Program-made: the position numbers and the translations under genes
In this document: positions 9,856 through 18,096 of the stretch, in pieces
How the letters are laid out: every line of letters begins with the position of its first letter
Numbering within the stretch: the stretch's first letter is position 1
Notes under the pieces: generated by a model
The model's database searches: none
The model's input: only the letters and a program-made list of their open reading frames with translations
Told to the model about the DNA's origin: nothing
Source: Alphaproteobacteria bacterium
GTDB taxonomy: Bacteria > Pseudomonadota > Alphaproteobacteria > Rhodospirillales > 2-02-FULL-58-16
Length of the DNA stretch: 42,220 nucleotides
Reading direction: 5' to 3'
Assembly: GCA_024278615.1 (NCBI GenBank)
Contig: JAJRSS010000291.1
Span: 1-42,220 of the forward strand

Positions 9856-11309
9856 CCTACATCATCGAAGGCCAAACAGGGGATTGGGAAGTGGTCGTCG
9901 GCCTGGAAGTTCACGCCCAGATCGCCTCCAAGGCCAAGCTGTTTTCCGGCTCGGCGACCGAATTCGGCGCCCGGCCCAACACCCAGGTTTCCCTGGTCGA
10001 CGCCGCCATGCCCGGCATGCTGCCGGTGATCAACGAATATTGCGTCGAACAGGCGGTGAAGACCGGCCTGGGGCTGAAGGCGCGGATCAACCTGGAAAGC
10101 GTGTTCGAACGAAAAAATTATTTCTACGCCGACCTGCCCCAGGGCTATCAGATTTCCCAATACCTTAAACCCGTCGTCGGCGAAGGGGTGGTGGTGATCG
10201 CCCTGCCCGGCGCCGCCCCCCGGGAAGTGGGCATCGAACGCCTGCACATGGAACAGGACGCCGGCAAGTCCCTGCACGACCAGGACCCCCGGCGCACCTA
10301 TGTGGACCTCAACCGGTCGGGCGTGGCGCTGATGGAGATCGTTTCCAAACCCGACCTGCGCTCGCCCGAAGAGGCCGGCTTTTTCGTCCGCAAGATACGG
10401 TCCATCGTCCGCTACCTGGGCACGTGTGACGGCAACATGGAACAAGGATCCATGCGCGCCGACGTCAATGTTTCCGTGCGCAAGGTGGGCGAGACCGGAT
10501 ACCGCACCCGGGCCGAGATCAAGAACGTCAATTCCATACGCTTTATTATGGAAACTATCGAGCACGAAGCGGAACGCCAGGTGGAGGTGTATGAAACCGG
10601 CGGTGAAGTTGTGCAGGAAACCCGGCTTTACGACGCCGACCTGGGCCTGACCCGGTCTATGCGGGCGAAGGAGTTCGCCCATGACTACCGCTATTTCCCC
10701 GACCCGGACCTGTTGCCCCTGGTGCTGAGCCAGGAATACGTCGACACCATCGCCGCCACCCTGCCCGAATTGCCCGACGACAAGAATGCGCGGTTCATTT
10801 CCGATTATGGCCTTTCACCCTATGACGCCGGCGTGCTGGTGGCGGAAAGGGAAACGGCGGAATATTTCGAAACCGTAGCCCGCGGCCGGGACGCCAAGCA
10901 GGCGGCCAACTGGGTCACCGGCAACCTGTTCGGGGCGCTGAACAAGAAAGGCTTGACCATTACGGCCAGCCCGGTGAGCGCCGAAAACCTGGGCGCGCTT
11001 TTGGACCTGATGGCCGACGACACCATTTCGGGCCGCATCGCCAAGGACGTGTTCGAACAAATGATGGATACCGGCAAGGCCCCGGGCGCCATCGTCGAGG
11101 AAAAGGGCCTGAAGCAAATTACCGACACGGGTCCCATCGAGGAAGCGGTGGACCGGGTGATCGCCGGCAACCCGGACCAGGCGCGGCAATACCGCGACGG
11201 CAACGGAAAAACCCTCGGCTGGTTCATGGGCCAGGTGATGAAGGCGACGGGCGGCAAGGCCAACCCGAAGCTGGTCAACCAAATCCTGCGGGCCAAGCTG
11301 AGGGAATGA
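9852..11309 (+). CDS. gatB: Asp/Glu-tRNA amidotransferase subunit B
   Basis: Kinase and transamidase subunit: it phosphorylates the side chain of the misacylated tRNA and replaces the phosphate with ammonia from GatA. 485 residues. The N-terminal cradle includes [12 protein letters not shown], the conserved [24 protein letters not shown] and [13 protein letters not shown]. The helical and YqeY-like tRNA-binding tail covers about residues 330-485 ([11 protein letters not shown], ..., [17 protein letters not shown]). It overlaps gatA by an ATGA. A genome carrying GatCAB usually lacks glutaminyl- and/or asparaginyl-tRNA synthetase, so at least one of these tRNAs is probably charged by the indirect route here. 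Confidence 0.97.
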   Translation: MTYIIEGQTGDWEVVVGLEVHAQIASKAKLFSGSATEFGARPNTQVSLVDAAMPGMLPVINEYCVEQAVKTGLGLKARINLESVFERKNYFYADLPQGYQISQYLKPVVGEGVVVIALPGAAPREVGIERLHMEQDAGKSLHDQDPRRTYVDLNRSGVALMEIVSKPDLRSPEEAGFFVRKIRSIVRYLGTCDGNMEQGSMRADVNVSVRKVGETGYRTRAEIKNVNSIRFIMETIEHEAERQVEVYETGGEVVQETRLYDADLGLTRSMRAKEFAHDYRYFPDPDLLPLVLSQEYVDTIAATLPELPDDKNARFISDYGLSPYDAGVLVAERETAEYFETVARGRDAKQAANWVTGNLFGALNKKGLTITASPVSAENLGALLDLMADDTISGRIAKDVFEQMMDTGKAPGAIVEEKGLKQITDTGPIEEAVDRVIAGNPDQARQYRDGNGKTLGWFMGQVMKATGGKANPKLVNQILRAKLRE

Positions 11310-11628
11310 TTTTTCCGGCTTTTCGGGGTCTCGCCCCGGTCTCCACTCTCCTGGTTTTCGATATCATGCCGATAGGCGCCGTTCCCCGCCGGGACAAGAA
11401 CGTAGATGTGGCGGGACCGCGGCAACCGATCGCCGAAGGCGCCGCCCGCGTGGCGGTCATGATTTCAAATTACGGCGGGCATACCCAGGCTCACACCATC
11501 ACGCCGGGCCTCAAGGCCTGGATTGAAGCGGGCAGGCCATGGGTCAAGGCGGAATTTGCGCGAACGCCATCGCCCACTATCCACCGGCGCTCCGGCGGCG
11601 CTATGGGTTTAACGTATCAGGCGCCCGG
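11310..11628. other. Intergenic stretch after gatB, no gene seen
   Basis: About 320 bases between gatB and the small minus-strand DRR-rich gene. Short open frames exist on both strands, but they are arginine/proline-rich shadows without ribosome-binding sites or recognisable motifs. No convincing hairpin followed by a T-run was found for gatB termination. Confidence 0.5.
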
Positions 11629-11835
11629 TCAGCGCCGCCGATCGTATCCGCTGCGGCGGTCGCCGGCCCGGCGCCGGTTATGGACCATGGGATATTCCCA
11701 TGCGTCCATGTAGTCGCGGCGGTCAACGCAATAACGCCGATCCATGCCGTTGCGCCGGTCTTCTCCAGCCCTCTCGGGATTGGATGTGGCGTAGGCTGAT
11801 TCCGCCAAGGAACTATATCGCGGTCCGCTGGTCAT
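11629..11835 (-). CDS. Small DRR-repeat hypothetical protein
   Basis: A 68-residue protein with a regular pattern: EDRRNGMDRR, CVDRRDYMD, then HNRRRAGDRRSGYDRRR. The DRR triplet recurs at short spacing, giving a strongly basic, highly charged tail. The minus-strand ATG at 11835 has a good purine-rich leader (GGGAGACGGGGAAAG directly ahead), which is unusual for a spurious frame in this gene-poor stretch. Similar short proteins with repeated DRR-x-G-x-DRR occur in many proteobacteria; their role is not known to me. It may be a nucleic-acid or phospholipid binder, but that is only a guess from charge. It stands alone, convergent with gatB. Confidence 0.55.
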   Translation of the reverse strand: MTSGPRYSSLAESAYATSNPERAGEDRRNGMDRRYCVDRRDYMDAWEYPMVHNRRRAGDRRSGYDRRR

Positions 11836-12258
11836 CTTTCCCCGTCTCCCGCGTCAATAATCTTGGATGCCCGATCTTGGCTGAAAACCGTTAAGATTCA
11901 CTGAGTCCCCGTCCCTGCCGGCCTTTTCATTGAGATTTTATGTACTTAATTCTCCCTCATGGTCCTTGGTTCCTTGGACGTTGGGACCATTGTCCGCAAA
12001 TGGGGTTAACGGCTTTAACGCCGCCCCAGGGGCGCGGAAAAATTTGGCCGGCTCGGTTCATTTCACTCAGATATAAGCGTATCGACTGCGGAAAGCCGGA
12101 ATTACCGGCGGCGGTCAGCGCCCGAGCGGCGCTTCGGGCCGGAGCACCGGCCATGGGCGGCAAGGCACTTTCAACTGTTGACACCTTCCGCCAATCCGCC
12201 GGATGGCGCCGCCGGACCCAGCCTTCATGCATCCGCACTATTCGATTCAGCGCCCAGT

Positions 12259-12288
12259 ATATATGAAAACGACATATATGAAAACGAC
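12259..12288. repeat. 15-bp tandem direct repeat (2 copies)
   Basis: Two perfect head-to-tail copies of ATATATGAAAACGAC in the AT-rich island. They may be paired operator half-sites or a simple replication-slippage duplication; no gene start follows within 400 bp. Confidence 0.8.
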
Positions 12289-12658
12289 CCGTCAACATTG
12301 AAAAAAACTATAAAAAATATTCATCCGCTAGTTCTTGCCCGTGGCGGCGCCTCGTTGACCAACGCCAAGGGCCATCTTGGGCCTTGTGCCTTCCGCTATG
12401 CCGTACTGTCCGCCCACCTCCAATGAAGACCAACAAAAGGATCGGGGATGACTCCATCTCCTCCAACGGCTAAAAACCCTTGGCTTTTTCAGTGCCGGCC
12501 GAAAACGGCGTGGGCATCGTGGAACACCTCCGGCCATTGACCCGGGCCCGCGATGACCCCCATAACAATGCCGCCGGGTTTCAGGCGCTGGCCACCAACA
12601 TCCACGACGACCTGATGGGAAACCACCGTGTTGCCGTGAACGCTCATAAGTTTCGGGC

Positions 12659-12682
12659 GCCTGACGGACAGCCTGACGGACA
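12659..12682. repeat. 12-bp tandem direct repeat (2 copies)
   Basis: Two perfect copies of GCCTGACGGACA end 18 bp before the start codon of the YfcG-type gene, just ahead of its GAAGGAAAC ribosome-binding sequence. They therefore lie in the probable 5' leader of that gene. Confidence 0.8.
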
Positions 12683-12700
12683 GATTGAAGGAAACATCGA

Positions 12701-13330
12701 ATGATCGACCTGTACACCTGGGGAACGCCCAATGGGCGCAAGGTTTCCATCATGCTGGAAGAGGTGGGCCTCCCCTACACCGTTCATAAAGTCAATATCG
12801 GCGAGGAAGAACAATTCGCACCCGAATTCATCAAGATCAGCCCGTGGAGCAAGATTCCCGCTATCGTCGATCCGGACGGCCCCGGCGGCGAGCCTATCTC
12901 GCTCATGGAATCCGGCGCCATCCTCATCTATCTGGCCGAAAAAACCGAAAGCTCCCTGCTTCCCACCGAACCCCGGGCCCGGTATTCGGTATTGCAATGG
13001 TTGATGTTGCAAATAGGCGGCGTCGGCCCCCTGTTCGGACAGGCCCATCATTTCCTCAAGTTCGCCAAGCATGACGTGCCCTACGGCAAGGCGCGCTACA
13101 AGGGCGAAACCCTGCGCCTCTATGGGGTTCTGGACGTGCGCCTGGAAGAGTCCGCCTTCCTCGCCGGCGACGACCTTTCCATCGCCGACATCGCCACCTA
13201 TCCCTGGGTTGCCCGCCACGAATGGCACCAGGCGGACCTGGACGAGTATCCCAGCGTCAAGCGGTGGTTCAACGTGCTTACCATGCGGCCCACGTTCGAA
13301 GCAGGCATGAAAGTGCCATTTCTCAACTAG
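12701..13330 (+). CDS. yfcG: YfcG-type glutathione S-transferase / disulfide-bond oxidoreductase
   Basis: Cytosolic nu-class glutathione transferase-like protein; the E. coli homologue YfcG reduces disulfides with glutathione rather than conjugating electrophiles. 209 residues. The N-terminal thioredoxin-like half has the family opening IDLYTWGTPNGRKVSIMLEE (the Thr-Pro-Asn loop replaces a catalytic Cys), then ISPWSKIPAIVDPDG with the cis-proline and LMESGAILIYLAEK, which binds the gamma-glutamyl end of glutathione. The all-helical C-terminal half contains the N-capping segment LSIADIATYPW. The start has GAAGGAAAC ahead of it. The ybaK-like gene follows 39 bp downstream. Confidence 0.9.
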   Translation: MIDLYTWGTPNGRKVSIMLEEVGLPYTVHKVNIGEEEQFAPEFIKISPWSKIPAIVDPDGPGGEPISLMESGAILIYLAEKTESSLLPTEPRARYSVLQWLMLQIGGVGPLFGQAHHFLKFAKHDVPYGKARYKGETLRLYGVLDVRLEESAFLAGDDLSIADIATYPWVARHEWHQADLDEYPSVKRWFNVLTMRPTFEAGMKVPFLN

Positions 13331-13369
13331 GAGGCATCAATCAGCCCCCCTCCAACAGACAAGAAAACC

Positions 13370-13879
13370 ATGGGCCTTTTGGACAATGCCTCGGTCAGAC
13401 GGGTGCGCGACGCCCTGGCCGCCGCCGACGCCCGGGGCCAGATCATGGAACTGAACCAGACCGCCCGCACCGCCCAGGACGCGGCGAACGCCATTGGCGT
13501 GGAACTGGGCGCCATCGTCAAATCCCTGGTATTCATCATTGGCGGCCGCCCGGTGATGGCCCTGATTTCCGGCGACCGCCGCTGCCGCGCCGAAGCGCTG
13601 GGACCGGCCCTTGGCCTGGAAGGCAAGATCCGGCGGGCCGACGCGGACGGGGTCCGGGAAGCCACCGGTTTCGCCATCGGCGGCGTGGCGCCCATCGGCC
13701 TCGTTTCGAAGGGAATGACCCGAAGCCTGCCCATGGCCATGGACCAGTCACTGGCCCGGTTCCCCATCGTCTACGCCGCCGCCGGCCACCCCCATTGCGT
13801 TTTTCCCACCGAACCCGGGGAGTTGGGGCGGCTTACCGGCGCCGTGGTCTCCGGCGGCATTTCCGAGCCCCTGGGATAG
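13370..13879 (+). CDS. ybaK: YbaK/ProX-type aminoacyl-tRNA deacylase
   Basis: Trans-editing family that removes wrong amino acids from tRNA (Cys- or Ala-tRNA(Pro), depending on subgroup). 169 residues from the ATG. Family features are the conserved lysine in GAIVKSLVFII (about residue 46), the segment ALISGDRRC, FAIGGVAPIGL, and the C-terminal VYAAAGHPHCVFPTEPGEL. The subgroup cannot be fixed by eye; the length fits single-domain YbaK/YeaK proteins. The start is uncertain. The ATG at 13370 has a weak leader, whereas a perfect AGGAGG at 13329-13334 sits 5 bases before an in-frame ATC (13340), which would add SPPPTDKKT to the N-terminus. Confidence 0.88.
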   Translation: MGLLDNASVRRVRDALAAADARGQIMELNQTARTAQDAANAIGVELGAIVKSLVFIIGGRPVMALISGDRRCRAEALGPALGLEGKIRRADADGVREATGFAIGGVAPIGLVSKGMTRSLPMAMDQSLARFPIVYAAAGHPHCVFPTEPGELGRLTGAVVSGGISEPLG

Positions 13880-13990
13880 CTCCTGGCCTGGGTAAACTCC
13901 CCGAATGACGGCGGCGCCGATTGACAGGTTTTCGGGAGGCCGGTAGAACACAGGCCCGGCAGCGAAGTTCCGCCATCGCGCGCGAAAAAA

Positions 13991-14081
13991 GGATGGGTGG
14001 CCGAGTGGCTGAAGGCGCTGGTTTGCTAAATCAGTATGCGGGAATACCGTATCGTGGGTTCGAATCCCACCCCATCCGCCA
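13991..14081 (+). tRNA. tRNA-Ser (anticodon GCU)
   Basis: The full cloverleaf can be folded. The acceptor stem GGATGGG (13991-13997) pairs with CCCATCC (14071-14077). The anticodon arm CTGGT-TTGCTAA-ATCAG carries GCT. A long variable arm typical of serine tRNAs follows (TATGCGGGAATACCGTATC). The T-arm GTGGG-TTCGAAT-CCCAC spans 14054-14070. The discriminator G is followed by an encoded CCA. It reads AGC and AGU serine codons. A short T-run (ATTTTTCTCG) directly after the CCA may end transcription. Confidence 0.97.
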
Positions 14082-14123
14082 TTTTTCTCGCCATTATCTA
14101 TTCAAAACAGATCCTTCAGCGAT

Positions 14124-14717
14124 CTATGATTCCCATCCCTTTGGCAACTTGTGAGCGATGCCTTTGTGGCAATCGATACATGTTTCGCCCGTCTCCAAAG
14201 ACTTCTTGTGTTTTTTACGCGCTGGACGCACCTGGTCCTCCAGTTTCATGGAAGCCGAGTCATGACAGTTTCGGCACTCACGGGAATCGGTGGCCTTCAT
14301 TTCCGCCCATACGTTTTTCGCCATATAGAGGCGTTGAGCTTCGAACTTCTCCGGCGTATCGATGGTCCCCAGGAAAGAGTGAAGAAGTTCATTGGTCGCC
14401 TTGATTTTGCGGACGAATTTATGTTGCCACTCCTTGGGGACATGACAATCGGAGCAAACGGCCCGCACCCCGGACGTATTGGAATAATGAATCGTTTCCT
14501 TCAGTTCCTGATAAACGTTATCTCTCATTTCATGACAGGAAATGCAGAAGGACTCGGTATTGGAATACGCCATGGCCCAGTTGTAACCACCCCAAAACAC
14601 GACACCGGCAACAAATCCGACGATGGTCAATGCTCCAAAAGAAAACTTGGTGCTAGGGCGCCAAAAAACCGTCCATAGGCGCTTGATGATGCCTGGATTT
14701 TTTTTATCGTCGGCCAT
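14124..14717 (-). CDS. NapC/NirT-family tetraheme cytochrome c (membrane quinol dehydrogenase)
   Basis: Membrane-anchored periplasmic cytochrome of the NapC/NirT/CymA family, which oxidises quinol and passes electrons to periplasmic partners. 197 residues: one N-terminal membrane helix (about 25-48), then four CXXCH haem sites at C58-H62 (CISCH), C88-H92 (CSDCH), C148-H152 (CRNCH) and C180-H184 (CIDCH). The spacing and the segment NTESFCISCHEMRDNVYQELKET fit NapC-type proteins, and the C-terminus ends GIAHKLPKGW as in the family. It lies downstream of the haem-binding cytochrome gene at 14902, with a strong hairpin in between. Given the neighbours it may be the quinol entry point for the cytochrome pathway; no nitrate reductase genes are nearby. 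Confidence 0.93.
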   Translation of the reverse strand: MADDKKNPGIIKRLWTVFWRPSTKFSFGALTIVGFVAGVVFWGGYNWAMAYSNTESFCISCHEMRDNVYQELKETIHYSNTSGVRAVCSDCHVPKEWQHKFVRKIKATNELLHSFLGTIDTPEKFEAQRLYMAKNVWAEMKATDSRECRNCHDSASMKLEDQVRPARKKHKKSLETGETCIDCHKGIAHKLPKGWES

Positions 14718-14853
14718 TTCGTTTCTCCCTCATTAATTTATTGGTACCGCCACACTTTCTGGCCGCATTTAGTTAAATGCTATCTCGTGTGGCTGCTTTT
14801 TTTCCGCAAAGACGTCATTCCCAAATCGAATCACAAAGGGGGGCAATGCGAAC

Positions 14854-14882
14854 ACCCGGCCGGCATGATTTGCCGGCCGGGT
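14854..14882 (-). terminator. Strong 12-bp hairpin, likely terminator of the 14902 cytochrome gene
   Basis: A perfect inverted repeat: 14854-14865 pairs with 14871-14882 around a 5-base loop (TGATT), with the core CCCGGCCGGC. It lies 20 bp past the minus-strand stop at 14902. The following T-rich tract is weak, so it may only reduce read-through into the NapC-type gene. Confidence 0.6.
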
Positions 14883-14901
14883 TTCGTTTCTTGTCCGCCC
14901 C

Positions 14902-15897
14902 TTATTTGACGCTTACCGCCGAGATATCCGCATCAACACCAATTCCCAGGGCAAACGGGAAGCTGGTGTAATGGAACCGGTCCTTGACCTTGCCATCGTG
15001 GATCGCGAAACCGACGGAGTACACGCTGCCCACCTTCAGAATCTTGTCGTCTTCGGGGTGGCCCGTATCGAGCTTGCGCTGGATAACCACCGTGTAGACA
15101 CCATCTTTCAGTTCACCAGTGCTCTTGCCCGCGTCGCCGATCGAAGACTTGGCGTCCCCGTTACGATATTCCAGCACATACCCGTCCTTGGTCTGGGGCT
15201 TGCCATCTTTAAAGCGCCAATACATCAGGTCAAGGAAACCGCCGCTGGCCTTAATCTTGGCGATTTCATCGGCGGACTTGGTCTTGTCCCAACTTGATTC
15301 TTCATCGGTACGCGAAGCGGCCAGGTATTTGCGGATATCCTTTTTCTTCATGCCGCCATCACCAAACAGGGGATGCGCCTTGACCTTGTCCTCACTGACG
15401 GCCTCGGGGTTGCTGTTCATGCCGTCGTGGCATGTCAGCCAGCATCCTTGGGCCGCGAAATTGGGCACTTTGCCATCATCCAGCATGACGGCCACGCGAA
15501 CCGGCCCATCGGATTGGGTTTCCCATTTGAATCTCAAGTAGAGATTTTCGCCGTCCTGGGCGGCCTGAACGGCCACTTCAATAAACCCGTTTATACCTTC
15601 GGCCGGATTGGGTTCCAGGGGGTGGTCGCCCTCGATAATCGCATCTCCCATGTCTTGCTCGTCATCTTCATGGCAATCGAGACACGCGGCGCCCTTTGGC
15701 ACCTTTCTGTTCCCCTTCTTATGCTCCTTGCTTAAAAGCCAATTGTAAGAGGACTGGCCGGGATAAAATAAACTGATCGTCTTTTCCGGAACCTCAGACC
15801 AATCGGCAGGCGGCCCGGCCACAGCCGCGCCGGAAAGACCAAAAGCGGAAATCAACACCGCGGCACCGAGGGTACGAAAACCCAATGAAGTTGACAT
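14902..15897 (-). CDS. Periplasmic di-heme cytochrome c with ethylbenzene-dehydrogenase-like haem domain
   Basis: A 331-residue protein with a clear signal peptide (cleavage near AAVA-GPP, residue 27). It carries one CXXCH (CLDCH, C72-H76) and one unusual CX3CH (CWLTCH, C152-H157). The beta-rich region after residue 105 (LYLRFKWETQSDGPVRVAVMLDDG, ..., AQGCWLTCHDGM, ..., LDLMYWRFKDG, ..., SVGFAIHDG, ..., RFHYTSFPF) fits the cytochrome c-552/DMSO-reductase-like haem-binding domain related to the gamma subunit of ethylbenzene dehydrogenase. This is a family-level call from the pattern. AGGAG lies about 12 bases ahead of the ATG. With the NapC-type partner downstream it probably takes electrons from the quinol pool in the periplasm. 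An FNR-like box lies 270 bp upstream. The terminal acceptor is unknown. Confidence 0.82.
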   Translation of the reverse strand: MSTSLGFRTLGAAVLISAFGLSGAAVAGPPADWSEVPEKTISLFYPGQSSYNWLLSKEHKKGNRKVPKGAACLDCHEDDEQDMGDAIIEGDHPLEPNPAEGINGFIEVAVQAAQDGENLYLRFKWETQSDGPVRVAVMLDDGKVPNFAAQGCWLTCHDGMNSNPEAVSEDKVKAHPLFGDGGMKKKDIRKYLAASRTDEESSWDKTKSADEIAKIKASGGFLDLMYWRFKDGKPQTKDGYVLEYRNGDAKSSIGDAGKSTGELKDGVYTVVIQRKLDTGHPEDDKILKVGSVYSVGFAIHDGKVKDRFHYTSFPFALGIGVDADISAVSVK

Positions 15898-16165
15898 TTC
15901 GAAAGCTCCTATCCAACTCTACGTTTTTTGACGAGGCTGCGCCGGTTACCCTATATTCCACAGGGTCCCGGCACCCGTTTTGATATTACTTCCCTTGTTT
16001 TCGCCATCATTCGGCCCTGAAAATGCGGCTTATTGTCTGCTGGCAATCGCGGCGATTCATGAAACGGGTATCATTTTTCAGGCGCAAGTCCTGATTTTGT
16101 CGTACGATTTTCACCTTACGATCGAATTGCAGGCGCGACAATGCGCCCCGGAAATCCAGCGGTGA

Positions 16166-16179
16166 ATGATCTAAGTCAA
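16166..16179. promoter_or_regulatory. FNR/FixK-like box in the divergent cytochrome/NHL intergenic region
   Basis: ATGATCTAAGTCAA matches the FNR-family consensus TTGAT-N4-ATCAA at 8 of 10 positions. It sits in the 500-bp gap (15898-16400) between the divergent di-heme cytochrome and NHL lipoprotein genes. A weak minus-strand hexamer (CATTGT, 16138-16143) is centred 32 bp away, so it could serve the minus-strand gene. Confidence 0.5.
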
Positions 16180-16253
16180 GTTTGCGCTTTTGGGGTATAG
16201 GCAATTTTTTTCCCCGCATCGGACCTCTCCTCATGCCGATGCTAATTCGTGTT

Positions 16254-16295
16254 TTGACACAAATCAAATACTGTTACGAATTATAAAGGTAGAGT
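16254..16295 (+). promoter_or_regulatory. FNR-like box plus -10 element before the first NHL lipoprotein
   Basis: TTGACACAAATCAA (16254-16267) matches TTGAT-N4-ATCAA at 9 of 10 positions. A TAGAGT hexamer (16290-16295, 4 of 6 to TATAAT) is centred exactly 32 bp downstream of the box centre, the geometry of a class II FNR promoter. It would give a leader of about 100 bases to the ATG at 16401. Confidence 0.6.
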
Positions 16296-16400
16296 GAAGG
16301 AAGATAAGAGAATTCAACAACGGCCCTTGAAACGATTGGGGTATGTTGCCCTCGTTTTCGAAGCATGGGCCCATCCGTTCAAAGAGTGGAGTTCAAGGAT

Positions 16401-17492
16401 ATGTCTGACGTTTTGAACGCGCCGAAGTCATGGCGATTCCTGTCCGTGGTTGTCGCCCTTGCTGTCTCCGCCGGCGGCCTCTCCGGGTGCGCCGCTCCAG
16501 GCAAGGCGCCGGAGGAACCCAAGAATCTGGTATGGCCTTCCCCGCCCAGTCAGCCGAGGCTGAAATACGTCAGGAGCCTGAGTTCGGAAAAAAGACTGAA
16601 AGAGGGGACCGATCAGGGCAGCGCCATCAAGGACCTTCTGCTTGGCAAGAAAAAGGGCCCCGACGAAGGCATCAGTCTGGCCAAACCCTACGGCGTTCAC
16701 GCCGACCGGGAGGGCCGGGTCCTTGTGGCCGATACCCTGCTGCATAGGCTCGTCGTTTTCGACCTGAAGAAAAATGTAGTGTCCGAGTGGGGAGGCAGCG
16801 GCAAGGGCCGATTGATCACGCCCATCGGCGTCACCTCCGACAGTTTGGGACGGGTCTATGTTACCGATTCAACGGACCAGCGGGTGGTTGTCTACGACCG
16901 GTCGGGAAAGTACCTTTACGCTTGGAATCCGAAGGAAGTGTTCGAACGGCCGACCGGCATCGCCATCGACGAGAAACGAGAGCGTATTTATGTTGTTGAT
17001 ACGAAAAAGCACCAGATTTTTGTCCTCAACATGCGCGGTGACTTGGTGTCCACCATTGGCGAAAAGGGCAACGAGCCTGGGCAATTCCTGTTTCCGGTCA
17101 ACCTGGCCGTGGGCGGCGACGGCAGGCTTTTCGTCGTCGACACGATGAACAACCGGGTCCAGATCCTGGACCCGGAGGGCAAGCCGGTCAAAGCATTCGG
17201 CAAAAACAGCGATGCGCCGGGGAACTTTGCCCGTCCCAAGGGCCTGGCCCTGGACCCGGACGGCAATATTTATGTGGCCGACGCGGCATTCAACAACTTC
17301 CAGATCTTCAACCAGGACGGAGAGGTCTTGCTCATCGTTGGCGAGGGGGGGCGCGGTCCAGGCCAGTTCCAGCTTCCCGCCGGCGCCTATATGGATGCCC
17401 AGGCCCGCCTCTACGTGGTCGATCAAATGAATTCCCGGGTTCAGATCTTCCAGTACCTGAGCGCCGATCCGGCGAAGAAACCGGCCTCCTGA
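16401..17492 (+). CDS. NHL-repeat beta-propeller lipoprotein (first copy)
   Basis: A 363-residue lipoprotein whose signal peptide ends in LSGC (Cys30). After a short LVWPSPPSQPRLKYVRS segment, six or so NHL repeats (about 95-355) follow, each with a version of GVxxDxxGRVYVxDTxNxRVxVFD, for example PVNLAVGGDGRLFVVDTMNN. This predicts a six-bladed propeller in the periplasm or on the outer membrane. NHL lipoproteins occur next to multiheme cytochrome clusters in other bacteria; the role is probably scaffolding or docking, not catalysis, and that is inferred. The ATG at 16401 is chosen because it starts a normal signal peptide and follows AAGGAT; an upstream ATG at 16365 is possible. It is a paralogue of the lipoprotein at 22784. 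Confidence 0.88.
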   Translation: MSDVLNAPKSWRFLSVVVALAVSAGGLSGCAAPGKAPEEPKNLVWPSPPSQPRLKYVRSLSSEKRLKEGTDQGSAIKDLLLGKKKGPDEGISLAKPYGVHADREGRVLVADTLLHRLVVFDLKKNVVSEWGGSGKGRLITPIGVTSDSLGRVYVTDSTDQRVVVYDRSGKYLYAWNPKEVFERPTGIAIDEKRERIYVVDTKKHQIFVLNMRGDLVSTIGEKGNEPGQFLFPVNLAVGGDGRLFVVDTMNNRVQILDPEGKPVKAFGKNSDAPGNFARPKGLALDPDGNIYVADAAFNNFQIFNQDGEVLLIVGEGGRGPGQFQLPAGAYMDAQARLYVVDQMNSRVQIFQYLSADPAKKPAS

Positions 17493-17550
17493 CCGCGGAT
17501 GGCGCACCCACGACCGGATAGGCTTCGTCATTAATATAAAAGACCCATGG

Positions 17551-17594
17551 CCATGCTTCGAGACGGGCCTTTCGGCCCTCCTCAGCATGAGGAG
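17551..17594. repeat. REP-like imperfect palindrome
   Basis: CATGCT pairs with AGCATG around an inner GGGCC-TTTC-GGCCC hairpin. The sequence resembles the interspersed palindromes common in alphaproteobacterial intergenic DNA. It is the first of three such elements in the 745-bp gap 17493-18237, which otherwise holds no gene. Confidence 0.6.
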
Positions 17595-17618
17595 TAAGTA
17601 TTTGATAACAAAAATTTT

Positions 17619-17665
17619 CCTTATCCTGAGCAGCCGCGAAGCGGCGTGTCGAAGAATGCTGCTAA
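17619..17665. repeat. REP-like palindrome, second element
   Basis: It contains the hairpin GCCGC-GAA-GCGGC, flanked by CTTATCCTGAG and GTGTCGAAGAATGC. It resembles the other half of the alphaproteobacterial interspersed palindrome at 17551, in inverted orientation. Confidence 0.6.
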
Positions 17666-17755
17666 TGAGTCGTCACCAGCGCTTCCTGGTATAAGAGTGT
17701 ATCCGGTAATGAACGTCGCGATTTCAAGGCGTTATGGCCTTGCCTAACCCTCCGG

Positions 17756-17784
17756 CCGTTATTCTCGCGAAAGCGGGAATCCAG
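17756..17784. repeat. Palindromic repeat of the CGCGAAAGCGGGAAT type
   Basis: The hairpin ATTCTCGC-GAAA-GCGGGAAT is followed by CCAG. This type of short palindrome is scattered through many proteobacterial intergenic regions. It is the third element in the same gap. Confidence 0.6.
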
Positions 17785-18096
17785 CTTTTCCCCGATTTTC
17801 CGGACTCCCGCTTTAGAGTGCGTGACGCAAGGGGTCGCGAGGCTGTTTCATGGCTCTTTGATTTTGCAAAACCTGCTTTCCGGACGGATACGAAGAGGAT
17901 TCGTTTGTCCGCGCCCTTTCGGTGAACCACCATGAATATGATGGACATGGACATGGTTTTAGCGGCCGAAATTTCTATCTCGCGGGCCATTGATTGGCCA
18001 GGTTTGCACCGAGAGTCTTGAGAAAGTATATATTTTCTATTTATTTTCAATATGTTACGTAAAATATTAAAAAAGTGTGTCGAAATTACTCCCAAA

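Larger units (their letters stand above)
11836..12700. other. Gene-poor stretch upstream of the YfcG-type gene
   Basis: About 865 bases in which I see no convincing gene. Base composition is uneven: an AT-rich island near 12245-12330 contains a 15-bp tandem duplication and a run of A and T that could hold a promoter. A 12-bp tandem duplication lies directly before the next gene. Open frames on both strands (for example 11957-12298 minus and 12480-12704 plus) lack start signals and protein-like composition. Confidence 0.45.

Noticed and set aside
11957-12298. 113-codon minus-strand frame in the gene-poor stretch
   Set aside because: It begins inside the tandem repeat, lacks a ribosome-binding sequence and has random-looking composition.
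12480-12704. 74-codon plus-strand frame before the YfcG-type gene
   Set aside because: No leader, contains the 12-bp tandem repeat, and its end overlaps the real start.
14124-14717. NapC of a periplasmic nitrate reductase operon
   Set aside because: No napA, napB, napD, napG or napH is nearby, so only the family name is supported.
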